64,000 nucleotides of DNA from JABGQS01 sp963674545 (GCA_963674545.2 CAXXFB010000001.1:3038001-3102000); one strand, 5' to 3'; positions 41,454 through 50,577 are shown, counted from the first letter of the stretch. A program made the numbers and translations. The notes: generated by a model from the sequence alone, not told the origin.

Positions 41454-42016
41454 GCTGATTTTCCTTTGCTGAGACGCATTTTTGCGCCTTCGAAATATCT
41501 TGATATTGTGCCGTTCTTTTCAAGCTTGGTGAACAGCAGTCCGGATGCGGCGGCAGTAAGTATCCCTGTAGCTATACCTGTCAGCAGAAGAACGGGCAGA
41601 TATGTGAATATGAGGTTTTCTCCCAGCAGCAGCGAGGCAGCCAGTATCTGGCCTGTGTTGTGCGCGGCTGCTCCGGCAATGCTTATTCCGAAGATAGAAA
41701 ACGCTCTGTTCATCCACTGCATAACGAGAAGCATTGTAAACAGTGCAAGCAAGCCTCCGCTGAGCGAGAACAAAAGCGACATCACGCCGGAAAACAGTGC
41801 GGCAATAATACAGCGGGCGACAAGAATGACGACAGCGCCGGATGTGCCCATATAGAAAAGTGCCAGCATAGTGACGATATTGGCAAGCCCGAGGCGTATG
41901 CCGGGGACGGGAACTATTGCACCGATAGGCAGCAGCCTCTCTGCCAGTGAAAGCGCCAGTGCAAGAACTATAAGTATCGCACTTAGTGTTATTTTTTTTA
42001 TGTTAAATCGATTCAT
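41450..42016 (-). CDS. Gx transporter-family membrane protein (EetB-like)
   Basis: A membrane protein of about 188 residues with five to six helices, of the family often labelled 'heptaprenyl diphosphate synthase component I' or Gx transporter, with the marker E-R-L-L-P-I-G-A-I-V-P-V-P-G-I-R-L-G-L-A-N near the N-terminus. The fold resembles ECF-transporter S-components. In flavin-based electron-transfer clusters a member of this family (EetB) sits beside a NusG-II protein and ApbE, exactly as here. ATG 42016 is preferred; an in-frame TTG at 42037 would overlap the previous gene. Confidence 0.82.
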   Translation of the reverse strand: MNRFNIKKITLSAILIVLALALSLAERLLPIGAIVPVPGIRLGLANIVTMLALFYMGTSGAVVILVARCIIAALFSGVMSLLFSLSGGLLALFTMLLVMQWMNRAFSIFGISIAGAAAHNTGQILAASLLLGENLIFTYLPVLLLTGIATGILTAAASGLLFTKLEKNGTISRYFEGAKMRLSKGKSA

Positions 42017-42023
42017 AAATTGC

Positions 42024-42395
42024 CTATTCTGCGACAACGTCTATATCGTTGTCCGTAATCCCTTCTATCTTTACAATAACTTCATTGGGAATGCACACTG
42101 CTATGTCTCCCGCTTTGCTGAGCCAGCCGGTATGCACACAGGTCTGGTCGGGGCAGTCGGAATACGTGAAGGCGACTTCACCGTTCTGTGCTGTAATAAT
42201 AACGCCCACATCTTCTAGGCTGACGATTTCGGGCTGCATGTCTGTGCTGAGCTCTATACGTTCTGCTTCCTCTCCGTTGATGATTATCACTGCAACAAGA
42301 TCGTCTGCAGCGCCGGGCAATGCAGACAGCAAAAGAACGACCGCTATTGCAGCAATGACAAGCGTTATTATGATGTCTCCGGGTCTTATTTTCAT
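42024..42395 (-). CDS. NusG domain II-containing membrane-anchored protein
   Basis: A 123-residue protein with one N-terminal membrane helix (about 8-28) and an outside NusG domain II with the family mark D-C-P-D-Q-T-C-V-H-T-G-W (Cys81 and Cys86). Such proteins accompany Gx-family proteins and ApbE. ATG 42395 follows AAAGGAAAG; the upstream GTG (42413) would place that site inside the protein. The two cysteines suggest redox chemistry or metal binding outside the cell, but this is not established. Confidence 0.82.
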   Translation of the reverse strand: MKIRPGDIIITLVIAAIAVVLLLSALPGAADDLVAVIIINGEEAERIELSTDMQPEIVSLEDVGVIITAQNGEVAFTYSDCPDQTCVHTGWLSKAGDIAVCIPNEVIVKIEGITDNDIDVVAE

Positions 42396-42501
42396 TTGCT
42401 TTCCTTTTTGCACAAATAAAACTTTCTACCATTTTACCACAAATGGCAGCAAACCCATATAACAAGATACTAAAAAAAGGATAAATAAAGAATGAACAAA
42501 G

Positions 42502-43368
42502 CTAGACCGACAGACGGCTTTGCTCTATTATCTGTGCGATCTCGTCTGTTTTATTCATGGTATAAAGATGGAACTTGTTTATGCCCTCTTCTATAAGGTC
42601 GTCTATCTGGGTTATTGCATACTCGAGACCGGCTTTTTTGAAATCGTCTGCATTTTCGCCGTATTTGCTTATTATTTTGCTGAGAGGGGCAGGGATAGAA
42701 CATGCCGAGAGCAGGGCCATCTTTATTATCTGGTTGGGGTTGAGTATGGGCATGATACCGGTAAGCACAGGAACATAGCATCTTTTCTTGCCGAGCTGCT
42801 CATAGAAACGTATTATAGCTGAAGTATCGAAACAAAGCTGTGTTATGAAGAAGTCGGCTCCCAGCTCTGCTTTTAGTTTCATGTATTTTAAATCGTCCTG
42901 GAGATTGGGGCTTTCTACATGAACTTCAGGATAGGCTGCTGCAGCAACAGTGAACTTACCGTTTTGTTTGATGTGCGAAATAAGGTCGGTAGCGTGTTTG
43001 TAGTGCGTGAAAACATCTGCGGAGCATTCACCCTGCGGGATATCGCCGCGCAGCGCAAGTATGTTGAAAACTCCCGCTTCTTCGAGCTTTGAGAGAACAT
43101 CTTCTATCGACTGTTTGCTTGCACCAACGCAGGTCAAGTGGGCGATAGATTCCAGCCCGATCTCATTTTTGATGTGTGTGACTATCTCCAGAGTCCTTGC
43201 CTGTCCGCTTCCGCCTGCCCCGTAAGTTACGCTGACGAATGCCGGATCATAACGTTTCAGGGCTTCTATCGCATTATAGACGGTATCGATAGGCATATCT
43301 TTCTTCGGCGGGAAAAACTCCAGCGAGAACGTGTTATCATCGTTTTTTAATCTTTTAAATAAATCCAT
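42502..43368 (-). CDS. metF: 5,10-methylenetetrahydrofolate reductase
   Basis: A 288-residue FAD-dependent TIM-barrel enzyme, normal MetF size, which reduces methylene-THF to methyl-THF, the methyl donor for methionine synthase. Visible are the start S-L-E-F-F-P-P-K, the S-V-T-Y-G-A-G-G strand, H-L-T-C-V-G and the N-I-L-A-L-R-G-D-I-P flavin-binding segment. It is divergent from the methionine synthase genes, so both sides of the methyl-transfer step are clustered. Confidence 0.95.
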   Translation of the reverse strand: MDLFKRLKNDDNTFSLEFFPPKKDMPIDTVYNAIEALKRYDPAFVSVTYGAGGSGQARTLEIVTHIKNEIGLESIAHLTCVGASKQSIEDVLSKLEEAGVFNILALRGDIPQGECSADVFTHYKHATDLISHIKQNGKFTVAAAAYPEVHVESPNLQDDLKYMKLKAELGADFFITQLCFDTSAIIRFYEQLGKKRCYVPVLTGIMPILNPNQIIKMALLSACSIPAPLSKIISKYGENADDFKKAGLEYAITQIDDLIEEGINKFHLYTMNKTDEIAQIIEQSRLSV

Positions 43369-43438
43369 TTGTCTCTCCTGACTCTTCTTCCCCTTTGGTT
43401 TTAATATTTAAACATATAAACGCTAAATATTCAAGTAG

Positions 43439-43467
43439 TTGAATTTGCAGCCTAAGTGTTGTATTAT
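43439..43467 (+). promoter_or_regulatory. Promoter of the methionine synthase genes
   Basis: TTGAAT, 17-base spacer, TATTAT, about 20 bases before the start codon. The leader is too short for a SAM riboswitch. Confidence 0.65.
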
Positions 43468-43485
43468 ACACTCTGAGGTGAAGCA

Positions 43486-44085
43486 GTGGGAAATTACCCC
43501 TTTATACCGTTTGATCCGGGGAAAAAAGCAGTGATGCGGCGGCTTGGCTCGCTAAAAGCCAATCTAAGCGATGCGCTGGCAGAGGATATAGATAAGAATA
43601 TCCGTCTGGCGGAGCGGCTTTTCCATGTGAAAGGCAAAGATGCCATTTTCCCTATAGAACATATAAGTGAAGAGAGCTTTGCAATAGAGGGCAATGTAAT
43701 AGAATCAAAACTGCTTACGAAGCTTCTGCGCAGCAGCAGGAGCGCATATCTTATGTGCACTACTATAGATGCAAAAGAAGTAGCGCAGATAAGTAATGCT
43801 ATGAAGAACGCAGAGGGCTTAAAAGCAATAGTGCTGGATGCGTACGCTTCGGAATATGTAGACGGTGCACTGGGCGTTATGATGAGCAGAAAGAACGAGA
43901 CTCTGCGCCGCACCGGGCAGAAACTGACTAAGCACCGATTTAGCGCAGGCTACGGCGACCTTGATATAAAGTATCAGAGAGTTTTTTATGACTTACTTGA
44001 GATGCAGACTCTGGGCGTGAGGTTAAACGAGAGTTATTTGATGGAACCCGAGAAATCGGTTATAGCAATTGCAGGAGTGGAATAG
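43486..44085 (+). CDS. Methionine synthase activation-domain protein
   Basis: A 199-residue stand-alone version of the reactivation domain of MetH, which binds S-adenosylmethionine and re-methylates oxidised cobalamin. The SAM-binding phrase R-F-S-A-G-Y-G-D (normally R-x-S-P-G-Y-G) is near residue 147. Start is GTG at 43486 after GAGG. It abuts the homocysteine methyltransferase gene, which lacks this domain; separate activation proteins are usual in Clostridia. Confidence 0.88.
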   Translation: MGNYPFIPFDPGKKAVMRRLGSLKANLSDALAEDIDKNIRLAERLFHVKGKDAIFPIEHISEESFAIEGNVIESKLLTKLLRSSRSAYLMCTTIDAKEVAQISNAMKNAEGLKAIVLDAYASEYVDGALGVMMSRKNETLRRTGQKLTKHRFSAGYGDLDIKYQRVFYDLLEMQTLGVRLNESYLMEPEKSVIAIAGVE

Positions 44086-45888
44086 ATGAAAAAAGTAGAC
44101 GGCAAGAATTTTCTGGAGTATTTAAGCGATAAAATAATGGTGCTTGACGGCGCATCCGGCACTTACATGCAGCAGAACGGCATGGAGCCGGGTATGTGCC
44201 CGGAGATTTTTGCTATTGAAAACCCGCAGGTTTTAAAAGACCTTCAGCGGCAGTATATTGAGGCAGGCTCGAAAGCTGTTTATACGTTCACACTTGGTGC
44301 GAATGAGTATAAGCTTGGTGACTTTTCGCTTGCCGAAAAGGTATATGATATAAATAAAACACTTGCGCAGATTTCAGCGGAGGTAGCGGCGGATAAAGCC
44401 TTTGTCGGCGGCGACGTGAGCTCGACAGGCTCGTTCCTGGCGCCACTAGGAGACCTTGAATTTGAGCAGGTTGTTGATATATACAAAAGGCAGATAGGTG
44501 CGCTTGCCGACGGCGGCGTAGATTTTATAATAATCGAAACAATGATAGACATAATGGAAACTAGAGCTGCGGTGATAGCTGCGAAAGAATGCTGCGACCT
44601 TCCCGTCGTTGCTTGCATGACGTTTGATGAAAACGGCAGGACGCTTACGGGCACTACGCCTGCGGCGGCGGCTATGACGCTTGTTTCTGCAGGGGCGGAC
44701 GCAGTCGGGCTAAACTGTTCTACCGGGCCAAAAGAGATGGTAGAATATGTGCGTGAGATGAAACAAGTCTCCAGTGTGCCCATTATAGTTAAGCCGAACG
44801 CCGGAATGCCGAAAGTCGTGGACGGAAAGACTGTATTTGACCTTTCAAGCGAAGCGTTCTCGCAATTTGTTGAGCCGCTGTGCGAAGCAGGAGCGAACCT
44901 GATCGGGGGCTGCTGCGGAACAACGCCGGAGTTTATCAAAGTTGTTGCGGAGATATCCGGAAGGATGGAACCAAAGCCGTGGCTCAGCGCAATGCCGCCT
45001 GCTGTGACTTCCGTAACGCAGGAGGTTTACATAGGCAGCAACTTTAGAGTGATAGGGGAGAGGATCAACCCTACAGGCAAACCAAAGCTGGTGGAAGCGC
45101 TCAAGACCGGCGATTATTATGAAGTGCTTGACATGGCGCTTGAGCAGAAGGATAACGGAGCGCATATACTTGACGTCAACGTAGGCTCGCCGGATGTTGA
45201 CGAGATGGATGCCATGATAAAGACTATTGAGACTCTTGCAACACAGGCAAAGCTGCCGCTGTGCATAGACTCTTCAAAGATAGAAGTTATTGAACAGGCG
45301 CTGCGGGTGAACCCGGGACGTGCGCTTGTTAACTCTATGTCTACAAAAGCCGAGCACATGAAGCAGCTGCTTCCGCTTATAAAGAGGTACAGCGCTATGT
45401 TCGTGCTGCTTCCTATCGGTGATGAAGGAATACCCAAAACGGCGGACGGACGTATAAAAGAAATAGAGCAGGCGTATAAGATAATTGAGCAGGCCGGAAT
45501 AGGCAAGGAAAACATATTGGTCGACGGGCTTGTTATGACGGTGTCTGCCGACCAGAAAGCTGCAATAGAGACGCTCAAAGTAGTAAAATGGTGCACGAAG
45601 AACGGATTCAACACCGTGCTTGGAATATCCAACGGTTCATTCGGGCTGCCGGAGAGAAAATACATAAACTCTGCATATCTTGTGATGGCGATGGCAAACG
45701 GTCTGACTGCGGCTATAATGAACCCCAACGATACACTGATGATGGACCTATATCATGCTGCGGAAGCTCTTGTTGAGCGTGACGAGAACTTCGAAAACTA
45801 TATCGAGCGTTTTTCGGGCGCTGAAGTGACCGAACAGGAGGCAAAGACTATCGTCGATGCCATTCTGACAGGTAAAAAAAAACAATAA
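44086..45888 (+). CDS. metH: Methionine synthase, homocysteine and pterin domains (N-terminal part, frame 0)
   Basis: The first 600 residues of cobalamin-dependent methionine synthase. Residues 1-290 are the homocysteine barrel with zinc ligands Cys211 (GLNCSTG), Cys276 and Cys277 (GGCCGTTP). Residues about 315-575 are the methyl-THF (pterin-binding) barrel (G-E-R-I-N-P-T-G-K, D-V-N-V-G-S-P). The frame stops right after an A9 tract (45874-45882); the B12 cap and binding domains continue without loss in the -1 frame. A normal clostridial MetH without activation domain would be about 795 residues, the sum of both parts. Confidence 0.9.
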   Translation: MKKVDGKNFLEYLSDKIMVLDGASGTYMQQNGMEPGMCPEIFAIENPQVLKDLQRQYIEAGSKAVYTFTLGANEYKLGDFSLAEKVYDINKTLAQISAEVAADKAFVGGDVSSTGSFLAPLGDLEFEQVVDIYKRQIGALADGGVDFIIIETMIDIMETRAAVIAAKECCDLPVVACMTFDENGRTLTGTTPAAAAMTLVSAGADAVGLNCSTGPKEMVEYVREMKQVSSVPIIVKPNAGMPKVVDGKTVFDLSSEAFSQFVEPLCEAGANLIGGCCGTTPEFIKVVAEISGRMEPKPWLSAMPPAVTSVTQEVYIGSNFRVIGERINPTGKPKLVEALKTGDYYEVLDMALEQKDNGAHILDVNVGSPDVDEMDAMIKTIETLATQAKLPLCIDSSKIEVIEQALRVNPGRALVNSMSTKAEHMKQLLPLIKRYSAMFVLLPIGDEGIPKTADGRIKEIEQAYKIIEQAGIGKENILVDGLVMTVSADQKAAIETLKVVKWCTKNGFNTVLGISNGSFGLPERKYINSAYLVMAMANGLTAAIMNPNDTLMMDLYHAAEALVERDENFENYIERFSGAEVTEQEAKTIVDAILTGKKKQ

Positions 45889-46463
45889 TCGGGCTGATTG
45901 AGCAGGAAATAAAGGCCGGCAGGGCACCTGAGCAGATAATTAACGATATGATAATACCTGCTCTTAAAAAAGTCGGCGACCTATATGAACAGCGTGTATA
46001 CTTCCTGCCGCAGCTGATATATAGCGCAGAAGCTGCACACACTGCTTTTGATTATCTTGAAGAAAAGTTTTTTGCAGACGATGACACTTCGAAAAACAAA
46101 AAGCGTGTAGTTATCGCGACGGTAAAGGGAGACATACACGACATAGGCAAGAATCTTGTGGCTATGCTGCTAAAAAACCATGGGTTTTTGGTAACGGACC
46201 TTGGTAAAGACGTGCCTGCAGAGGTTATTGTTGAAAAAGCTATAGAGATAGACGCAGACATCATTGGGCTCTCTGCTCTTATCACGACTACTGCAAAAGA
46301 GATGGACAGAGTGATAAAGCTGGCAAGGCAGAGAAGCGTGAGAGCAAAAGTAATGGTCGGCGGGGCTGTTGTTTCGGAAGAATATTCACGGAGTATCGGT
46401 GCGGACGGTTACGCTGCGGATGCGGCGGGAGCTGTCAGAAAAGCACAGGAACTCGTTGAATAA
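45876..46463 (+). CDS. metH: Methionine synthase, B12-binding part in the -1 frame
   Basis: About 194 residues in the -1 frame relative to the 44086 gene: the B12 cap helices (I-I-G-L-I-E-Q-E-I-K-A-G-R ... Y-F-L-P-Q-L-I-Y-S-A-E-A) and the Rossmann-like cobalamin domain with G-D-I-H-D-I-G-K-N, whose His is the lower cobalt ligand. The coordinates give the open part after a TAA at 45873-45875, not a start codon: no start with a ribosome site exists, and the first ATG (45948) would cut off part of the cap. Synthesis as a fusion by slippage on A9, or a sequence error there, explains it best. Confidence 0.8.
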   Translation, partial: KKTIIGLIEQEIKAGRAPEQIINDMIIPALKKVGDLYEQRVYFLPQLIYSAEAAHTAFDYLEEKFFADDDTSKNKKRVVIATVKGDIHDIGKNLVAMLLKNHGFLVTDLGKDVPAEVIVEKAIEIDADIIGLSALITTTAKEMDRVIKLARQRSVRAKVMVGGAVVSEEYSRSIGADGYAADAAGAVRKAQELVE

Positions 46464-46483
46464 ATAGATTTTTTGGAGTCATA

Positions 46484-47197
46484 ATGAAATTTGAAGTTGA
46501 CACCCACACGCATACCGTGCTTTCCGGTCATGCCCAGTCTACGCTGCTCGAAAATGCGGCAGCGGCTGCTAAAGCCGGGGTGAAAGGCATAGTGCTGAGC
46601 GACCACGGACCGCAGATACCCTCGGCGTCACCTGACTTTACCATATCAACATACTCGTCTCTTCCTAAGGTGATAGACGGTGTAACAGTCTATTTTGGAA
46701 CTGAAGCCAATATAATGGACTATAGCGGCTCAGTCGACGTCAGGGAAAAGTATATGCAGATGCTGGATTTTGCTATAGCCGGGCTGCATGGATTCATCAT
46801 AGACCCGGGGACCAAAAAGCAGAACACGGACGCTGTTATAGCAGCGCTAAACAACAAGCATGTAGACATGATATCGCACCCGGACAACCCGTCGTACGAG
46901 ATTGACTACGAAGCGTTTATAAAAGAAACCGGGCGGCTTGATAAGATAGTCGAAGTGAATGAGCATTCGATATGGTACAGGAAAGGTTCGGCGAAAAACG
47001 CTTTAGTATATCTGGAACTGTGCAGAAAACACAATGTTAGGATCGCTGTTTCCAGCGATGCGCATATCAGCCTTAATATAGGCGTATGCGACACGGCGGA
47101 AGAGGTTTTAAAGCAGTGCAGTTTCCCGCAGGAACTTATAGTAAACCTGACTAAAGAAAGATTCGACGAATACCTCCTCTCGAGGGCAGTGCGGTAA
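46484..47197 (+). CDS. PHP-domain phosphatase (YcdX-like)
   Basis: A 237-residue PHP-family metal-dependent phosphatase close to E. coli YcdX. The trinuclear metal site is visible: D-T-H-T-H (6-10), L-S-D-H-G near 39, E-A-N near 72, G-L-H-G, I-S-H-P-D-N near 130, and the late S-S-D-A-H. It begins 20 bases after the metH B12 domain. Its substrate is not known; a role linked to methionine metabolism would be speculation from position. Confidence 0.87.
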   Translation: MKFEVDTHTHTVLSGHAQSTLLENAAAAAKAGVKGIVLSDHGPQIPSASPDFTISTYSSLPKVIDGVTVYFGTEANIMDYSGSVDVREKYMQMLDFAIAGLHGFIIDPGTKKQNTDAVIAALNNKHVDMISHPDNPSYEIDYEAFIKETGRLDKIVEVNEHSIWYRKGSAKNALVYLELCRKHNVRIAVSSDAHISLNIGVCDTAEEVLKQCSFPQELIVNLTKERFDEYLLSRAVR

Positions 47198-47240
47198 TAT
47201 AATTGTTGTAAAAGCGTAATTAATCTTTAGCTTTTTTTAT

Positions 47241-47259
47241 GATAATATTAATCATTATC
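47241..47259 (+). promoter_or_regulatory. Fur box
   Basis: GATAATATTAATCATTATC matches 17 of 19 positions of the classical Fur consensus GATAATGATAATCATTATC; the arms ATGATAAT and ATTATCAT form an 8-base inverted repeat. It lies 49 bases before the start of the ligase-ACP-oxoamine synthase gene, implying repression by iron-loaded Fur. Confidence 0.78.
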
Positions 47260-47307
47260 ATTTTGGCATCATATATTTCTTATCTATTTTTTTTTGGAGG
47301 CAGTTAA

Positions 47308-50300
47308 ATGGACGTTTTTAAAAAGCTCGATGAGTTGAGGGTAGATTTAACGTTTGAAAACCTCTTCTCAATACTCTGCAGTCATGGCGACAACACGGCG
47401 GCGGAATATCAGGAAGAAGGACAGATAAAGAAACTCTCTTACGCCGACTATGAGCGGATATCTATGGCCGGTGCGGCAAAGCTTTCCGAGCTTCTGAGTG
47501 ATGTCGAAAAGAACACATTCGTGGCGCTGAGATTTGAAAACCATCCGCTTTGGCCGGCAGCATTTTGGTCGGTCATACTGGCGGGATACAGGCTGCTTCT
47601 TGTTGATGCAGCTTCTGACGACAACCAGATACTTCATATATTGAAGCAGACGGGCTCGAGCACGATAGTATCGGATAAGCCTGTAGGGGTGGGAGGAGTA
47701 AAATGCGTCTCACCGTTCGATTTTCTCAGCATAGATGTTAAGCCGGCGGTCTATTCGCCGGTCTGCGGAGATGCTATAGCGCTTTGTACATCCGGCACGA
47801 CGTCGTCTCCGAAAGTGTATGTATACGACCAGAAAGCGGTTTGTCAGCAGGTTCTTTTAGCAGATTATATATGCAAAAACAATCAGGAGATAATGCACAG
47901 CGGGGAAATTAAACAGCTTGCGTTTCTTCCTTTTCATCATATTTTCGGGCTTATTGCCGTTTATATGTGGTATTCTTTTTTCGGGAAGACAATAGTATAT
48001 ATCAAAAACAGGACCGCAGACGTTATACTTTCTGCATGTAAGGAACATAAAGTAACACATATATATGCAGTGCCGCTTCTTTGGAACAACGTTGCAAAAA
48101 GCCTTCTTCGAAAAGCAAAGATGGAAGGCGAAAAGACGTATGACAAGCTGGTCAGTGCTGCTGAACTGAGCATTAAGCTGCAAAGACGCTTTGGGCTGCT
48201 TGGGAAATTCATTGCTTCGAAGGTGTTTTTCAAAGACCTGCAGCAAAGACTGGTAGGAGACAGTATAGAGTTTATGATAAGCGGCGGTGCACACATCAAG
48301 CCGGAGGCTATCAAGCTTATCAATGCGATAGGATATCACCTTGTTTCCGGCTTTGGTATGACAGAGACGGGTATAAACTCTGTTGAGCTTTCCAATAATA
48401 TAGACTATTGCATAGCGGCGGGAGTAGGCAAGCCGTTTGAGCCGATGCAGTACAGGCTTAAAAAAGAAAACCCCGAGGACAAGACGGGTGAGCTTCAGCT
48501 TAGAGGCGAGGCTATACACTCCGGCAGGATGGTGGACGGTGTTTATATCCCGAGGGATCTTTCGGGCGGCGGATGGTTTTCTTCCGGTGATATCGCAAGA
48601 GAAGTGGACGGCCGGTATTTTATCGAAGGCAGGGTAAAGGACGTTATCATAAACGAATCCGGCGAGAACGTGTATCCGGACGAGCTGGAAGACAGCTTTA
48701 CCGAGCTGCCGAACGCTGAGCATATCTGTGTTTTAGGCATTGCTGCCGATAGTGTTTATGACAATGCCGCGCTTGTTGTGTATATGGGAGATGCTGCCAA
48801 GGACAAGCAGAAGGTCTTACAGCTTGTTGAACAGATATCCAGGATAAACGGACTTCTGCCTATATATAAAAAGGTAAACAAAGCGTATCTTTCGCTAGAG
48901 CCGCTGCCGATGGCTAACGGAATAAAGGTGCGCCGGCAAAAGGTAAAAGAGTATATTGAGGGCGGCAAAGGCCAGTTTGAAGAGATTGATATAAGCAGCG
49001 GAGTCGTTAAAGCTGCTGCGCCGCAGAAAAGGACAGCAGATAAAAAAGACGAGGTGCAGCCGGCTGCGGATTCTCATCTTGCTTCCATAATGGAAGAGGT
49101 AAGAAAAATATTCGGAGAAGAGCTGCACATAGACCCAAAGGATATAAGCGATACCGACCATTTCGTGGACGACCTTGGCGGCGACAGCCTTACAAGCCTT
49201 GGAGTGTTTGCAAAAGCTGAAGAGAAATATAACGTTATCATAAAAGACACGGAGTACTTTACATGTGCAAACGTTGAGGACCTTGCGAATCTGCTTTATG
49301 GCAAGATACACAACATTGAGACGCAGCCGGAGGGCAGAACGCAGGCGGACCTGAGGTATGTAGACAGGTTTGAAAAGTCTCGTGAATATGAAGAGTTCGC
49401 AAAGCGTATGCTGGAGATGAAAACTGCGTGCATCGAGAATCCGTATTTTGTATCGCATGATTCTGTTTTAAATGATACTTCGATAGTTGACGGCAGGGAA
49501 GTCATAAACCTGGCGTCTTATAATTATCTTGGCATGTCGGGCCACCCGAGAACAGCGAAAGCCGCTAAAGAAGCTATAGACAAATACGGCACGTCCGCCT
49601 CCGGTTCCAGGCTGATAGCGGGTGAAAAGCCGTTGTATAAAGAGCTTGAAAAAGCCATAGCTGACTGGAAACACACCGAGGATTCAGTAGTGCTTGTGGG
49701 AGGACATTCTACCAATGTAACGTTCGTTGGCAACTTCTGCAACGAGAGAGACCTTATATTGTATGATGCGCTGTCTCACAACTCGATAACTCAAGGATGC
49801 CAGCTTTCCAAGAGCGACACAAAAGCGTTTTCTCATAACGATTTTGAAATGCTGGAGAACATGCTCAAAGCAGCAAGGGATAAGTACGAAAAGATATTGA
49901 TAGTAGTGGAAGGTGTCTATTCTATGGACGGGGATATCGCTCCGATACCGAAGTTTGTGGAACTGAAGAAGAAATACGGCGCTTTCCTGATGGTGGACGA
50001 AGCTCATTCCGGATGTGTTATCGGAAAGAACGGCGGCGGAGTCGATGATTATTTTAACCTGAGCCCCAAAGATATAGATATAAGGATGGGCACGCTTTCA
50101 AAGGGCCTTGGAACATGCGGAGGATATATAGCGGCAGACAAGAACCTTATAAGCTATCTTCACTATAATATGCCGGGCTTTATGTTCTCGGTCGGTATAA
50201 GCCCGCCACTGGCGGCGGCGACGCTTGAAGCGGTAAAGATGATGATGGAAGGTAATCCTAAAGTTGCTGACCTTCAGGACAATATTGTATATTTCGTTGA

Positions 50301-50568
50301 AGGGGCAAAGAAGCGTGGGTTTAACACCTGCCTTGCCAGCGAAACGGCTATTGTACCGATACTGGTCGGGGAAGACCTGAACACGTGCAATCTTTCTACA
50401 AAGATGCTGGAAGGCGGAGTTTTCGTGCCGCCGGCGGTGTATCCTGCAGTACCGAAAGGACAGGCGAGGTTAAGGTTCTGCCTGACAAGCGAGCACAAAA
50501 AGGAGCAGCTTGATTATGCGCTTGATCTTCTTGATAGGCTGTTTGAAGAAAGCGGACTGGAGAAATAA
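47308..50568 (+). CDS. AMP-ligase / acyl carrier protein / alpha-oxoamine synthase fusion
   Basis: A 1086-residue, three-part enzyme. Residues 1 to about 560 are an adenylate-forming ligase (LCTSGTTSSPK phosphate loop, SGFGMTETG, GWFSSGDIA, ANGIKVRRQ with the late Lys). About 590-670 is an acyl carrier domain with the phosphopantetheine serine S627 in GGDSL. About 690-1086 is a PLP-dependent alpha-oxoamine synthase (related to BioF, Kbl, serine palmitoyltransferase) with catalytic K932 in TLSKGLG. Inferred reaction: an acid is activated, loaded on the carrier, then condensed with an amino acid with loss of CO2 to an alpha-aminoketone. It is preceded by a Fur box and followed by a terminator. 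Confidence 0.9.
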   Translation: MDVFKKLDELRVDLTFENLFSILCSHGDNTAAEYQEEGQIKKLSYADYERISMAGAAKLSELLSDVEKNTFVALRFENHPLWPAAFWSVILAGYRLLLVDAASDDNQILHILKQTGSSTIVSDKPVGVGGVKCVSPFDFLSIDVKPAVYSPVCGDAIALCTSGTTSSPKVYVYDQKAVCQQVLLADYICKNNQEIMHSGEIKQLAFLPFHHIFGLIAVYMWYSFFGKTIVYIKNRTADVILSACKEHKVTHIYAVPLLWNNVAKSLLRKAKMEGEKTYDKLVSAAELSIKLQRRFGLLGKFIASKVFFKDLQQRLVGDSIEFMISGGAHIKPEAIKLINAIGYHLVSGFGMTETGINSVELSNNIDYCIAAGVGKPFEPMQYRLKKENPEDKTGELQLRGEAIHSGRMVDGVYIPRDLSGGGWFSSGDIAREVDGRYFIEGRVKDVIINESGENVYPDELEDSFTELPNAEHICVLGIAADSVYDNAALVVYMGDAAKDKQKVLQLVEQISRINGLLPIYKKVNKAYLSLEPLPMANGIKVRRQKVKEYIEGGKGQFEEIDISSGVVKAAAPQKRTADKKDEVQPAADSHLASIMEEVRKIFGEELHIDPKDISDTDHFVDDLGGDSLTSLGVFAKAEEKYNVIIKDTEYFTCANVEDLANLLYGKIHNIETQPEGRTQADLRYVDRFEKSREYEEFAKRMLEMKTACIENPYFVSHDSVLNDTSIVDGREVINLASYNYLGMSGHPRTAKAAKEAIDKYGTSASGSRLIAGEKPLYKELEKAIADWKHTEDSVVLVGGHSTNVTFVGNFCNERDLILYDALSHNSITQGCQLSKSDTKAFSHNDFEMLENMLKAARDKYEKILIVVEGVYSMDGDIAPIPKFVELKKKYGAFLMVDEAHSGCVIGKNGGGVDDYFNLSPKDIDIRMGTLSKGLGTCGGYIAADKNLISYLHYNMPGFMFSVGISPPLAAATLEAVKMMMEGNPKVADLQDNIVYFVEGAKKRGFNTCLASETAIVPILVGEDLNTCNLSTKMLEGGVFVPPAVYPAVPKGQARLRFCLTSEHKKEQLDYALDLLDRLFEESGLEK

Positions 50569-50577
50569 ACGATTTAT

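Noticed and set aside
43369..43485. SAM (S-box) or T-box riboswitch between metF and the methionine synthase genes
   Set aside because: The gap is only 117 bases, mostly promoter, and has none of the conserved riboswitch elements.
45948..46463. Independent gene starting at ATG 45948
   Set aside because: No ribosome site, and this start would remove part of the B12 cap that is encoded intact upstream in the same frame.
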